This document shows positions 40,103 through 49,435 of a stretch of 64,000 bases of DNA, in pieces. Numbering within the stretch: position 1 is the first letter of the stretch; each line of letters starts with the position of its first letter. The notes under the pieces were generated by a model, which saw nothing but the letters and a program-made list of their open reading frames with translations, made no database searches and was not told the origin of the DNA. This stretch comes from an uncultured Modestobacter sp. GTDB taxonomy: Bacteria > Actinomycetota > Actinomycetes > Mycobacteriales > Geodermatophilaceae. Both the position numbers and the translations under genes were made by a program. The DNA lies in contig NZ_CANKUD010000003.1 in the NCBI RefSeq assembly GCF_947486615.1, positions 186,001 to 250,000 of the forward strand. Direction: 5' to 3'.

Positions 40103-42874
40103 GTGGCTCCGGATCCGTCGTCGGACCCTGGGAGCGTTCCCACCGCCGCCGACCTCTTCACCGGAGGTGGTGAGGCGGGTCGGCTGATGGCCGCCCACGA
40201 CTGGTCGCGCACCCCGGTCGGCCCGGTGGAGAGCTGGCCGGCCGGGCTGCGCTTCGCCGTGCGCACGGTGCTGGCCTCGCGCTTCCCGATGGTGCTCACC
40301 TGGGGCCCGGGGTACGTCCAGTTCTACAACGACGGCTACGCGCCGTTCATCGGCGACAAGCACCCGGCCATCGGGGAGGACATCCGGGTCACCCTGGCCG
40401 AGGGCTGGGCCGCGCTGGCCGGTCCGGTCGAGCACGCCATGGCCACCCGCGAGGCCTCCTGGCTCCCCCGGCTGCCCCTGCTGCTCGAGCGCGCCGGTTA
40501 CCGCGAGGAGACCTACTTCACCGTCTCGCACGCCCCGGCCTTCGGTGACGACGGCGCGGTCGCCGGCATGCACGGGGTCTGCACCGAGGTCACCGGCGAG
40601 GTGCTCGCCGAGCGCCGGCAGCAGCTGCTGCACGACCTGTCCACCGCCGGCGGCTCGCTCGACGACGAGGACGCCCTGCTGGCCGGCCTCGGCGAGGCGC
40701 TGGCCGGCGACCCGCTGGACGTGCCCTTCGCCGCCGTCTACCTGCACGACGCCGGGGTCCTGCGCCGCGCCGTGACGGTCGGCTGCCGGCCGGAGCTGCT
40801 CCCCGCGACCGTCCCCGACGCCGCTGCCCTCCCCGGACCGGTCGGCGACCTCGGCCTGGTCGGCGGCTTCTGGCAGGACCCGGTGGCCGACGCCGTGACG
40901 CTCCCGCTGGCCGCGTCCAACGGAGGCGCGCCGATCGGCGTGCTGGTCGCCGGGGTGAGCCCGAACCGGGCGCTGGACGCCGACTACCGCACCTTCCTGG
41001 AGCTGGTGGCCGGGCAGTTCGTCAGCGCGCTGGGCAACGCCCGGGCCTTCGAGGCCGAACGCCGGCGGGCCGAGTCGCTGGCCGAGCTCGACCGGGCCAA
41101 GACGGCGTTCTTCTCCGACGTCAGCCACGAGCTGCGCACCCCGCTGACCCTGCTGCTCGGGCCCATCGGCGACGTGCTGGCCGACACCGGACGGCCGCTG
41201 CCCGCGACCGCCCGCGAGCAGCTCGCCCTCGCCCTGCGGAACGGTCAGCGGCTCCAGCGGCTGGTCAACGACCTGCTCGACTTCGCCAGCATCGAGGCCG
41301 GCCGGGCCGCCGCCGTCCGGGTCGAGACCGACGTGGCCGGTTTCACCGCCGAGCTCGCCGGGGTGCTGCGCGCCGCGGCGGAGCGGGCCGGTCTCCGGCT
41401 GTCGGTCGACTGCCCGCCCCTGCCACGGCCGGCCCACGTCGACCCGCGGATGTGGGAGAAGGTCGTCCTCAACCTGCTGTCCAACGCGGTGAAGTACACC
41501 TTCGTCGGGGGCATCGAGGTGGTGCTCCGCGGCGGGGACGACGAGGTCGTGCTCACCGTCACCGACACCGGCATCGGCATCCCGGCCGGTGAGCTGCCGC
41601 TGGTCTTCGACCGCTTCCACCGGGTGCCGGGCTCGCGGGCCCGCAACCGGGAGGGCACCGGCATCGGGCTGGCACTGGTGCGCGAGCTGGTCGGGCTGCA
41701 CGGCGGCACGGTCACCGTGGCCAGCGAGCCCGGCGCGGGGAGCACGTTCACCGTGCGGGTCCCCTACGGCACCGCGGACGCGGAGCCCGACGCCGCCCAC
41801 CCGGCCGCACCGTCGGAGGCCGCGCGCGGCACCGCGCAGGCCTGGGAGCAGGACGTCACCCCCGACCAGCAGCCCGCCGCGTCGGCCGACCTGCCCACGG
41901 TGCTCGTCGTCGACGACAACGCCGACATGCGCACCTACCTGACCCGCCTGCTGACGCCGGTCTGGCGGGTGGAGACCTGCACGAACGGCGAGGAGGCCCT
42001 GGCCCGGGTCGCGCAGCGCCGGCCCGACGTCGTCCTGACCGACGTGATGATGCCCCGGGTCGACGGCTTCGAGCTGCTCCGCCGGCTGCGCGCCGACCCG
42101 GCCACGGCCGCCGTCCCGGTCATCATGCTGACCGCGCGGGCCGGCCAGGAGGCCGCGGTCGAGGGCTTCGCCGCCGGGGTCGACGACTACCTGGCCAAGC
42201 CCTTCCAGGCCGCCGAGCTGATCGCCCGGGTGCGGGTCGCGATCGACCGCGCCGCCGGCATCCGCGCCGCCGGCATCCGCGCCGCGGCCGCGCCCCCGCT
42301 GGGCCAGGTGGCGGCCGACCCGGACGTGCGCAGCCTGGTGCCGGCGAGCCGCCCCTCGGCCACCCCCGCGCCGTTCCAGGCCGCCGCCACCCCCATCGCG
42401 GCGGCGCCCGTCCCCGCCGTCCCGGCGGCGTCGGTCGCGGGGGTCCCGACGGCGGGGGTCCCGCTCCCGGGGGCGCCGGCGCCGGTGGTCCCGGCCCCGG
42501 GGCCGCTCACCGAGCGCTGGCGGCTCCCGTCGTCCCCCGGGTCGATCCCCGCGCTGCGCCGGGCGCTGCGCCGGCTGCTGGCCGACGCCGGGCTGGACGA
42601 GGACCAGGCCTACGACCTGCTGCTGGCCGCCTGCGAGGCCGCGACCAATGCGATCGAGCACGCCCAGCACCCGACCCAGCCGTTCGTCGACGTGACCGCC
42701 GAGGCGTCCGCCGACGAGGTGGTCATCGTCGTGCGCGACCACGGACAGTGGCGGGAGCGGGTGCCGAGCATGGACCGCGGCCGCGGGTCGGCCCTGATGA
42801 GCGCATTCGCCGACATCACCGTCGTCCCCGCGCCCGAGGGCACCACGGTCACCATCCGCGCGCCGCGGGTCTGA
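40103..42874 (+). CDS. Hybrid sensor histidine kinase-receiver with C-terminal RsbW-like ATPase domain
   Basis: A 923-residue cytoplasmic signalling protein; no membrane spans are seen. Residues about 1-170 form a PAS-like sensor (PMVLTWGPGYVQFYNDGYAP). About 180-320 is GAF-like. HisKA follows with phospho-accepting H342 in FFSDVSHELRTPLTLLL, then HATPase (NLLSNAVKYT, DTGIGIP, GTGIGLALV). A receiver at about 603-720 has D647 in VLTDVMMPRVDGFEL. After a Pro/Ala linker, a second GHKL ATPase like anti-sigma kinase RsbW holds EAATNAIEHA (near 845) and DHGQWRERVP, GRGSALM. It may join phosphorelay to partner-switching. The GTG at 40103 is set by GGGAGGTGTGC; a GTG at 40076 is also in frame. Confidence 0.88.
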   Translation: MAPDPSSDPGSVPTAADLFTGGGEAGRLMAAHDWSRTPVGPVESWPAGLRFAVRTVLASRFPMVLTWGPGYVQFYNDGYAPFIGDKHPAIGEDIRVTLAEGWAALAGPVEHAMATREASWLPRLPLLLERAGYREETYFTVSHAPAFGDDGAVAGMHGVCTEVTGEVLAERRQQLLHDLSTAGGSLDDEDALLAGLGEALAGDPLDVPFAAVYLHDAGVLRRAVTVGCRPELLPATVPDAAALPGPVGDLGLVGGFWQDPVADAVTLPLAASNGGAPIGVLVAGVSPNRALDADYRTFLELVAGQFVSALGNARAFEAERRRAESLAELDRAKTAFFSDVSHELRTPLTLLLGPIGDVLADTGRPLPATAREQLALALRNGQRLQRLVNDLLDFASIEAGRAAAVRVETDVAGFTAELAGVLRAAAERAGLRLSVDCPPLPRPAHVDPRMWEKVVLNLLSNAVKYTFVGGIEVVLRGGDDEVVLTVTDTGIGIPAGELPLVFDRFHRVPGSRARNREGTGIGLALVRELVGLHGGTVTVASEPGAGSTFTVRVPYGTADAEPDAAHPAAPSEAARGTAQAWEQDVTPDQQPAASADLPTVLVVDDNADMRTYLTRLLTPVWRVETCTNGEEALARVAQRRPDVVLTDVMMPRVDGFELLRRLRADPATAAVPVIMLTARAGQEAAVEGFAAGVDDYLAKPFQAAELIARVRVAIDRAAGIRAAGIRAAAAPPLGQVAADPDVRSLVPASRPSATPAPFQAAATPIAAAPVPAVPAASVAGVPTAGVPLPGAPAPVVPAPGPLTERWRLPSSPGSIPALRRALRRLLADAGLDEDQAYDLLLAACEAATNAIEHAQHPTQPFVDVTAEASADEVVIVVRDHGQWRERVPSMDRGRGSALMSAFADITVVPAPEGTTVTIRAPRV
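42251..42280 (+). repeat. Two exact tandem copies of a 15-bp unit
   Basis: gccgccggcatccgc occurs twice back to back, encoding AAGIRAAGIR at the end of the receiver domain. This looks like a recent in-frame duplication in a linker. Confidence 0.7.
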
Positions 42875-42883
42875 CCCGCGCGG

Positions 42884-43927
42884 TCAGACCCGGACGACGA
42901 CGCCGCGGCGGAGCAGCACCGCGCAGACCGCCCAGATCACCGTGACCGAGACCGCCGGGTAGAGCCAGGCCGACACGGTCGCCCCCGCCACCGAGCTGAC
43001 CCAGCCGTCGACGGCGGGCTGCACCGTGCCGCCGAGCGCCGCCCGGAAGACCAGCTCGGAGAAGACGAACGCCACGATCGCGTTGGCGCCCAGCACCTCG
43101 GCCGGCCGCAGCGGGCGCCGCACGCCCCGCTGGTCGGCCAGCCAGTGCAGCGCGGCCAGCGCCAGCAGCCCGATCCCGGCGGTGACCAGCACGAAGGACG
43201 GCGACCACAGCCGCTTGTTCACCGGCACGAGCGGGGCGAGCGCCAGCCCGGTGGCCAGCGCCGCGGCCCCGCCCGCGACCAGCCGCACCAGCGCGGGCCG
43301 CCCGGGGGCCTGCTGCAGCGCCCGGCCGGCCAGCACCCCCAGGTAGACGGTGACCGCGCTGCCGAGGTACGAGTGCGGCGCCTCGGCGGAGAAGGGCAGC
43401 CCGAGCGCGCCGTCGACGAGGTGCCCCCAGGAGCGATCCGGCGTCGCCCCGGCGAGCCGGGTGGCCACGGTGAGCCCGGCGAGCACGGCGACCGCCGCGA
43501 CCGGCTGGGCAGCCCGGGGCAGCCGGAGCAGCAGCCAGCACAGCAGGTAGGCGCCGGCGATGTGCCCGAGCACCCCGGCGCCGACGACGCCGGGACCGTA
43601 CTTGGCGGTCACCACCAGCCAGCCGAGCAGCGCGAGCTTCAGCACCCGGGCCAGGACGTCGCGGGGACGGGCGGCCCGCCGGGAGAAGGGCATCGAGACG
43701 CCGACGACCAGCAGGAAGACCGGGAAGACGACGTCGGCCAGGTGCAGCCCGTCCCAGTCGGTGTGCTGCAGCTGCGGGGTGATCGAGTCGTTGCCGCGGT
43801 TGTCCACCGCGAGCATCCCGACCACGGCCAGCCCGCGCAGTGCGTCGACCCCGCGCAGCCGTGGCGGCGCGGCCGGGGGGCGCGCCACCTCGGTCGCACG
43901 CGGTGGTGCCACCAGGTGGCTGGTCAC
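42884..43927 (-). CDS. HGSNAT/DUF1624-like acyltransferase membrane protein
   Basis: A 347-residue protein with ten or so membrane spans. RGVDALRGLAVVGMLAVDNR is the signature opening of the heparan-alpha-glucosaminide N-acetyltransferase/DUF1624 (NagX) family, and WDGLHLADVVFPVFLLVVGV with SMPFSRR follows. EVLGANAIVAFVFSELVFRA occurs near the end. The His in WDGLHLADVVFP is the likely acetyl-transfer residue. It would acetylate sugar amines across the membrane. GTG at 43927. It is convergent with the kinase gene (9-bp gap). Confidence 0.82.
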   Translation of the reverse strand: MTSHLVAPPRATEVARPPAAPPRLRGVDALRGLAVVGMLAVDNRGNDSITPQLQHTDWDGLHLADVVFPVFLLVVGVSMPFSRRAARPRDVLARVLKLALLGWLVVTAKYGPGVVGAGVLGHIAGAYLLCWLLLRLPRAAQPVAAVAVLAGLTVATRLAGATPDRSWGHLVDGALGLPFSAEAPHSYLGSAVTVYLGVLAGRALQQAPGRPALVRLVAGGAAALATGLALAPLVPVNKRLWSPSFVLVTAGIGLLALAALHWLADQRGVRRPLRPAEVLGANAIVAFVFSELVFRAALGGTVQPAVDGWVSSVAGATVSAWLYPAVSVTVIWAVCAVLLRRGVVVRV

Positions 43928-44120
43928 GCAGCCACGCTAAGGCGGCCCACGCCGGCGCGCCTGCCGAGCGCGGATCCTCCCCCGGTCGGGCGACACGCCC
44001 CGGCACGCACCGCCCGGCTCCGTCGGGGTGGGTTAGCGTCCGCCGACCGAGCGGGCCGACCCGAACGGCGGTGCGCCTGCTCCCGATCGGGACCCGGGCC
44101 GGGGACGAGCAGGGGGGCCG

Positions 44121-45041
44121 ATGATGGGGGGCAGCAGCCGGCGGCGCTTCCTGCTGGGCGCCGGCGCCACCGGCCTGGCGATCGGCCTCGGCTCCGCCGC
44201 CACCGCCGAGGCGGTGTCCGGCGCGAAGAGCCTGGTCCCCGCACCCCGCGGGCCGGCCGACGGGACGTCGGGCCAGGGGGTCGGTGCCGCCTTCCCGGAG
44301 GTGTGGGAGGAACCGGGCCGCTTCGGCGCCCCGCGGGTGGTCTGGTCGCTGCCGGTCGAGGCGCCGCTGGCCGCGCTCACCTTCGACGACGGCCCCACCC
44401 CGGAGTACACGCCGCGGGTTCTGGCCGCGCTGGCCGCTGCCGGGGTCACCGCCACGTTCAACGTGATGGGCGCCAACGCCGTCGCCCACCCCGGCCTGCT
44501 GCGCGAGATCGTCGCGGCCGGGCACGAGGTCGGCAACCACTCCTGGAGCCACCGGGACCAGACCGGGCTCACCGTCGCCGAGACCCGTACCGAGATCGTC
44601 CGCTGCGCCGAGGAGGTCGCGGCGATCACCGCCCAGCCGCTGACCGTCTTCCGGCCGCCCCGCGGGAAGCTGACCGGCTACGGCCTGCGGGTGTGCGCCG
44701 AGCTCGGCTACGACGTGTGGATCTGGTCGTGCACCCGCGGCCCGGACGGCACCGGGACCACCGACGTGGTCAGCACCCACCTGGCCCGCACGGTCCGGGC
44801 CGGGGACGTCGTCTGCCTGCACGACGGGCTCGGCCGGGGCACCTTCCAGCCCGGGACGGCGTTCGCCGCCGACCTGGCCGCGCGCCGCGAGGTGGAGGTC
44901 CGGGCGCTGCCCGACGCGCTGCGCCGGATCGCCGACCGGGGCATCACCCTGACCAGCGCCGGGCAGCTGCTCGCCGCCGCCGACCGGGAGGCCGCCGTCC
45001 GCACGCTGACGGCGGCCGGCCTCCCCGTCGGGACCGCCTGA
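44121..45041 (+). CDS. Tat-exported polysaccharide deacetylase (CE4)
   Basis: A 306-residue enzyme with a twin-arginine signal (SSRRRFLLGAGATGLAIGLG, cleavage near ATAEA). The CE4 NodB motifs are complete: MT1 ALTFDDGPTPEYT with the catalytic and metal Asp, MT2 NHSWSHRD with two metal His, MT3 FRPPRGKLTGYGL, MT4 VWIWSCTRGPDG, and MT5 VVCLHDGL. It removes N-acetyl groups from peptidoglycan or another amino-sugar polymer outside the cell. The ATG at 44121 is followed by a second ATG. It lies divergently beside the HGSNAT-like gene, which would do the reverse acetyl chemistry; a link is speculative. Confidence 0.92.
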   Translation: MMGGSSRRRFLLGAGATGLAIGLGSAATAEAVSGAKSLVPAPRGPADGTSGQGVGAAFPEVWEEPGRFGAPRVVWSLPVEAPLAALTFDDGPTPEYTPRVLAALAAAGVTATFNVMGANAVAHPGLLREIVAAGHEVGNHSWSHRDQTGLTVAETRTEIVRCAEEVAAITAQPLTVFRPPRGKLTGYGLRVCAELGYDVWIWSCTRGPDGTGTTDVVSTHLARTVRAGDVVCLHDGLGRGTFQPGTAFAADLAARREVEVRALPDALRRIADRGITLTSAGQLLAAADREAAVRTLTAAGLPVGTA

Positions 45042-45046
45042 GCCGG

Positions 45047-46309
45047 TCAGCCCAGCGGGCTGCGCGGCAGGATCGCGTTGCTGATGATCCGCTTCTGGAT
45101 CTCGCTGGTGCCCTCGAAGATGGTGGTCAGCCGGGCGTCGCGCCAGTGCCGCTCCACCTGCCGCTCGGTGGTGTAGCCGTTGCCGCCGTGCAGCTGCATC
45201 GCCTGGTTGGTCACCCGCACCGCCATCTCGGTGGCCTGCAGCTTCACCATCGCCGCCTCCCGCTCGCAGGGCACGCCCTCGTCGAGCAGGTGGGCGACCT
45301 GCCGGTAGAAGGCCCGCGACTGCTCCACCTCGGCGGCCATCTCCGCGAGGGTGAAGCGCAGCGCCTGGAAGTCCCCGATCGGGTGGCCGAACTGCGCGCG
45401 CTCCTGCAGGTACAGCGTGCAGTCCTCGACGGCGGCGCGGGCCAGGCCGACGGCCCGGGCCGCGGTGTGCACCCGGGCGGTGTTCAGGAACGCCTGCGCC
45501 TCCCGGAAGCCGGCGCCGGAGTCCGCGCCGTCCGAGCCGCCCTCGCCGGGGGCGACGATGAGGTCCGCGGCCGGGATGCGCACCCGGTCGAAGGTGAGGT
45601 CCCAGGTCAGGAAGCCGTGGTAGCCGACCTTGTCGATGGCGTAGCCGGACAGCCCCGGCGGGAACTCTCCGCGCTCCTTGACCAGCAGCAGGTTCCGCAG
45701 CCCGCGGGACCGGGACTCCCCGGGCTGCGGGTCGGCCACCCGGACCAGCACCTGGATGAAGTCGGCGGCCTTGGCGTTGCCGCACCAGCGCTTGCGGCCG
45801 GTGACCACCCACTCGTCCCCGTCGAGCACCGCGCGGGTCTGCACGTTGGCCAGGTCCGAGCCGGCCTCGGGCTCCGACAACGCCACCGCGCCGATCCAGG
45901 AGCCACCGGCGCTGCGGCGCAGCAGCTCGCGGCGGCGATCCGGGTCGGCGACCGCCGTCCCCATGCCCTGGGAGCGGGCCAGGATGCTGGCCACGCTCAT
46001 CCACGCCCGGGCCAGCTCCTCGCTGACCATGCAGTACTCGAAGACGCCGAGCCCCAGCCCGCCGTCGTCCGCGGGGATCGTGATGCCGAACCACCCCAGC
46101 TCGCCCAGGCGCTCCAGCAGGTGCTGCGGGATCTCACCCTTCTGCGGGTCGAGCTCGTCGGCGACCGGCAGCACCTCGTCCATCGCGAACCGGCGGGCCT
46201 GCTCCTGCAGCGCCGCGCGGGCCGGCGTGTGCCAGGGCGGGAGCAGCGCCGGTGGCTCGGGCGGCCAGGGCTGGTCGGGGGTCGCGGTGCGGCGGGCGGT
46301 CGACGTCAT
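45047..46309 (-). CDS. Acyl-CoA dehydrogenase
   Basis: A 420-residue FAD enzyme. FGITIPADDGGLGLGVFEYC and IGAVALSEPEAGSDLANVQT are the FAD and substrate motifs, WVVTGRKRWCGNAKAADFIQ the central beta domain, and MQLHGGNGYTTERQVERHWR then ARLTTIFEGTSEIQKRIIS the C-terminal helical domain. The catalytic Glu lies in IFEGTSEIQ. It oxidises acyl-CoA at C2-C3. Chain-length preference cannot be read here. No other beta-oxidation genes are close. Preceded by AGGAGGCCCCCGACG. Confidence 0.93.
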   Translation of the reverse strand: MTSTARRTATPDQPWPPEPPALLPPWHTPARAALQEQARRFAMDEVLPVADELDPQKGEIPQHLLERLGELGWFGITIPADDGGLGLGVFEYCMVSEELARAWMSVASILARSQGMGTAVADPDRRRELLRRSAGGSWIGAVALSEPEAGSDLANVQTRAVLDGDEWVVTGRKRWCGNAKAADFIQVLVRVADPQPGESRSRGLRNLLLVKERGEFPPGLSGYAIDKVGYHGFLTWDLTFDRVRIPAADLIVAPGEGGSDGADSGAGFREAQAFLNTARVHTAARAVGLARAAVEDCTLYLQERAQFGHPIGDFQALRFTLAEMAAEVEQSRAFYRQVAHLLDEGVPCEREAAMVKLQATEMAVRVTNQAMQLHGGNGYTTERQVERHWRDARLTTIFEGTSEIQKRIISNAILPRSPLG

Positions 46310-46404
46310 CGTCGGGGGCCTCCTGGAACGTCAGCGGTCCGGTTCGCTCACTGTCCCGGGAGCAGGCCCCGGACGCACCCCTGAGTGATCAAGACGACAC
46401 CGCC

Positions 46405-47676
46405 TCAGTCCACGGCGCACGGCGGCCGCTGCGCGTGCCACGGGGTGCGCTGCTGGAACCAGGCCCCGGCGTCCAGCAGCCGGTCCTCCCCGCCCGCCGG
46501 CGCGGTCAGCTGGGCCCCGACCGGCATGCCGGAGACCGGGTGCCGCCCCACCGGCAGCGCCAGCGTGGGGCCGGCGTGCAGCGACCAGGGCGCGGTGAGC
46601 AGGGCCAGCCGGCGGGTGAGGGCCAGCACGTCGTCGTCCGTCGTCGCCAGCGGGACGTCGACCGGCAGCGTCGGGGTGAGCAGCACGTCGACGCCGGCGA
46701 ACACCTCGTCCAGGCCCCGCTGGAACTCCGCCCGGGCCTCCAGCGCCTCCGCCCGGTCGCCCTCGGTGACCCGGGTGCCGACCCGCACCCGGGCGAGGGT
46801 GTCGGGGTGGAACAGGTACGGGGCGGCCAGCCGGGCCTCGTGCAGGTCGGCCATCCCGGCGTAGACGATGGTGTAGAGCACGTCCTGGGCCGAGCAGATG
46901 CCCGGCACCTCCACCGGCACCAGCTCCGCGCCGCCGTCGGCGAACACCTGCGCCGCCGCCGCGACGACCTGCTCGACGCCGGCGTCGATCTCGCCGTACC
47001 AGTGCGCCGGCAGCCCGATCCGGGTCGGCGGCGCAGGGACGGGCTCGCGCACCGGGCGGCCGGCGAGCACCGCGAACGTGCGGGCCACCAGCTGCACGTC
47101 CCGGGCGATCGGGCCGACGGCGTCGACCAGCTCGCAGACCGGGAAGGTGCCCGCCTGCGGGACGACGGACCCGCCCGGCCGCAGCCCGGTGACCCCGCAC
47201 GCCGCCGCCGGGACGCGCACCGACCCGCCGGTGTCGGTGCCCACGGCCACGTCGACCAGTCCGGCGGCGACCGCGGCCGCGCTGCCACCGCTGGACCCGC
47301 CGGGGATGCGGGCGAGGTCCCAGGGGTTGCGGCAGGGGCCGGCCGCGGAGTTCTGCGAGGTCAGCCCCACGGCGAACTCGCTGAGGTTGGTCTTGGCCAC
47401 CACCTGTGCGCCGGCGTCGACCAGCCGGGTGACCACCTCGGCGTCGTCCTCGGGCACCCGGTCGGCGAAGTGGGCCGACCCGCACGTGGTGCGCACCCCG
47501 GCGGTGTCGATGTTGTCCTTCAGCCCCACGCGCAGGCCGGCCAGCGGCCCCTCGGCGGCGTGCGGCAGCGGCGGGTCGACCACGGTGACCACCGCGTTGG
47601 TGGCGGCGAGCACCTCGCGCCGGCGGTCCGCGGCGCCGGGCCCGGCCGGCCGGGGGCGGGAGGTCTGCGCGGTCAC
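46405..47676 (-). CDS. Amidase (amidase signature family)
   Basis: A 423-residue AS-family amidohydrolase with a complete Ser-cisSer-Lys triad: Lys in VGLKDNIDTAGV, cis-Ser in GGSSGGSAAAVAAGL and the nucleophile Ser in TDTGGSVRVPAAACGVTG. LVARTFAVLAGRP and the long C-terminal domain are typical of AtzF/allophanate or amide hydrolases. It is not clearly GatA, since GatB/GatC are absent. Substrate unknown. GTG at 47676. Confidence 0.88.
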   Translation of the reverse strand: MTAQTSRPRPAGPGAADRRREVLAATNAVVTVVDPPLPHAAEGPLAGLRVGLKDNIDTAGVRTTCGSAHFADRVPEDDAEVVTRLVDAGAQVVAKTNLSEFAVGLTSQNSAAGPCRNPWDLARIPGGSSGGSAAAVAAGLVDVAVGTDTGGSVRVPAAACGVTGLRPGGSVVPQAGTFPVCELVDAVGPIARDVQLVARTFAVLAGRPVREPVPAPPTRIGLPAHWYGEIDAGVEQVVAAAAQVFADGGAELVPVEVPGICSAQDVLYTIVYAGMADLHEARLAAPYLFHPDTLARVRVGTRVTEGDRAEALEARAEFQRGLDEVFAGVDVLLTPTLPVDVPLATTDDDVLALTRRLALLTAPWSLHAGPTLALPVGRHPVSGMPVGAQLTAPAGGEDRLLDAGAWFQQRTPWHAQRPPCAVD

Positions 47677-47729
47677 GGGCGGAGCCTGCCACCCGCGCGG
47701 CCTCCCGTCAGCCCAGCCGCGCGCGCGAG

Positions 47730-48524
47730 TCAGGCGGGCTGGGCCGGACGGGGGTCGTCCACCGACGGCTCGTCGGCGAACAGCGGCGGCAGGTGGCGCA
47801 GCATCAGCACCGACCAGGTGACGTGCGAGATCACCGGAGCCTGGATGCCGCCACTGGCCCGGCGCTGCAGCGCGAACAGCAGCCCCATCGGCACCGACGC
47901 CAGCACCAGCGCGGGGTTGCGGGTGGCGACGGTGGCCAGCGAGTAGACGGCCGAGGACTTCAGCACCGGGTGCTCGACCCCCACCGCGGCGTACAGCGCG
48001 CCGCGGAAGAAGACCTCCTCGGCGATCCCGTTGGCCAGCGTCGTCGCCGTCACCATGCCCGGGTTGCCCTGCTGGGCGTACCGCAGCACCCGGGTCACCG
48101 CGGCGTCCAGCGGCGGGATGCGCTTGGCCACCAGCGCGGCGCCGTAGAACAGCCCGAACGCCCCGGCCCCGGCGGCCACCGGCGTCAGCAGCGGACGGCG
48201 CAGGGTGGCCCTGGGGGTCTGCACCCAGCCCAGGTGCAGCGGCCCCGACGCCACCCCGCCGGCCGCCCAGGTCGCGGCGACGCCCAGGGTGAGCGCGTAG
48301 AACGACGGCGAGTTCGGCCGCCGGGACAGCGAGACGCCCAGCAGCCCGGCGCCCAGCACCGAGACCGCGCCGGTCACCCGCCGCCGGCGGCGGAACGCGG
48401 CGTCGGACTCCCGGTGGTCACGCGGCACCTTGTCCACCAGCCAGGACGGCGCCCGCGCCAGCAGCCGGGTCAGCCCGTCGTCGGAGACCAGGGCCTGCGC
48501 CAGGCGCCGCCGGGCGCGGGTCAC
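47730..48524 (-). CDS. CPBP family intramembrane glutamic endopeptidase
   Basis: A 264-residue membrane protein. The CPBP/Abi motifs are NGIAEEVFFRGALYAAVGVE (the EExxxR site), VPMGLLFALQRRASGGIQAP (FxxxH-type helix) and VISHVTWSVLMLRHLP. These carry the catalytic Glu and His. A basic N-terminal stretch (RDHRESDAAFRRRRR) precedes the first span. It would cut membrane-embedded substrates, as eukaryotic Rce1 does. Its GTG overlaps the stop of the epimerase gene by four bases (GTGA), so they are coupled. Confidence 0.85.
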   Translation of the reverse strand: MTRARRRLAQALVSDDGLTRLLARAPSWLVDKVPRDHRESDAAFRRRRRVTGAVSVLGAGLLGVSLSRRPNSPSFYALTLGVAATWAAGGVASGPLHLGWVQTPRATLRRPLLTPVAAGAGAFGLFYGAALVAKRIPPLDAAVTRVLRYAQQGNPGMVTATTLANGIAEEVFFRGALYAAVGVEHPVLKSSAVYSLATVATRNPALVLASVPMGLLFALQRRASGGIQAPVISHVTWSVLMLRHLPPLFADEPSVDDPRPAQPA

Positions 48525-49435
48525 CGGCCCCGCCCCTCGCGCGCCGCCCGCCGTTCCCGGGCCCGTTCACCCAGGGCGGTGAGCACCGCGTCGTCGTAGC
48601 TCATCGGCTCGAACGGGACGACTGCGCGGATCGAGTCGTCCCGCACCACGACCTCGTTGGTCATCGAGTCGATCAGCGACCGCCCGGTCTGCAGGTCGAC
48701 GTCGGTGATCAGCGACAGCCACCGGGAGGACAGGTGGGGGGTCAGCAACGGGACCGGGACGATCAGCAGCCGTCGGCCCTGGATGTCCGCGACCCGGGTG
48801 AGCATCTCCAGGTACTCGAGCACCTCGGGGCCACCGACCTCGAAGACCCGCCCCTCGGCCTCTGGTGCCTCCAGCACGCCCACCAGGTACCGGACGACGT
48901 CGGCGATGGCGATCGGCTGGGTGCGGGTGTGCACCCAGCGGGGGGTGATCATGGCCGGCAGGTGGGCGACCAGCTGCCGCGTCATCTCCCAGGACACCCC
49001 GCCGTGGCCGACCACGATGCCGGCGCGCAGCACGGTGACCGGCACCCCGGTCTCGCCCAGCAGGCGCTCGACCTGCCGGCGGCTGCGCAGGTGCGGGGAC
49101 AGGTCGTCGGCGTCGTTGCCGAGGCCACCCAGGTAGACGATCCGCCCCACCCCGGCGTCGGCCGCGGCCCGGGCGAAGGAGCGGGCGGCCGCGGCGTCCT
49201 TGTCCTGGAAGTCGGCGGAGTCCAGCGAGTGCACCAGGTAGTAGGCGGCCTCGCAGTCGGCCAGCGCGTCGCGCAGCAAGGACTCGTCGCCGACGTCGGC
49301 CCGGACCGGCGTGCCGGCGCCCGGGTAGGTGTCCGGGTGCCGGGTCATCGCCCGGACCTCGTGACCGGCCTCCTCCAGCGCCACGCACAGCCTGCTGCCG
49401 ACGAACCCCGACGCTCCGGTGACCAGTACTCGCAC
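48521..49435 (-). CDS. NAD(P)-binding epimerase-like oxidoreductase (atypical SDR)
   Basis: A 304-residue protein. RVLVTGASGFVGSRLCVALE is the TGxxGxxG NAD(P) loop. AYYLVHSLDSADFQDKDAAA and GVGRIVYLGGLGNDADDLSP are features of the YbjT/DUF2867-like atypical SDR group. VTVLRAGIVVGHGGVSWEMT and QPIAIADVVRYLVGVLEAP complete the fold. The catalytic YxxxK is not evident, so it may be a regulatory or quinone-linked SDR. GTG at 49435. It is upstream of and coupled to the CPBP gene. Confidence 0.85.
   Translation of the reverse strand: MRVLVTGASGFVGSRLCVALEEAGHEVRAMTRHPDTYPGAGTPVRADVGDESLLRDALADCEAAYYLVHSLDSADFQDKDAAAARSFARAAADAGVGRIVYLGGLGNDADDLSPHLRSRRQVERLLGETGVPVTVLRAGIVVGHGGVSWEMTRQLVAHLPAMITPRWVHTRTQPIAIADVVRYLVGVLEAPEAEGRVFEVGGPEVLEYLEMLTRVADIQGRRLLIVPVPLLTPHLSSRWLSLITDVDLQTGRSLIDSMTNEVVVRDDSIRAVVPFEPMSYDDAVLTALGERARERRAAREGRGR

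Noticed and set aside
39890-42742. Upstream extension of the FKBP frame across the kinase gene
   Set aside because: The FKBP domain and its ribosome site start at 39889; the extension is antisense to the well-supported kinase and has no domain.
43145-46384. Long plus-strand open frame opposite the HGSNAT-like and acyl-CoA dehydrogenase genes
   Set aside because: Repetitive Gly/Arg/Pro translation without motifs, a shadow of the real genes.
46405-47676. GatA subunit of the tRNA amidotransferase
   Set aside because: GatB and GatC are not near and the C-terminal half looks like a stand-alone amidase.
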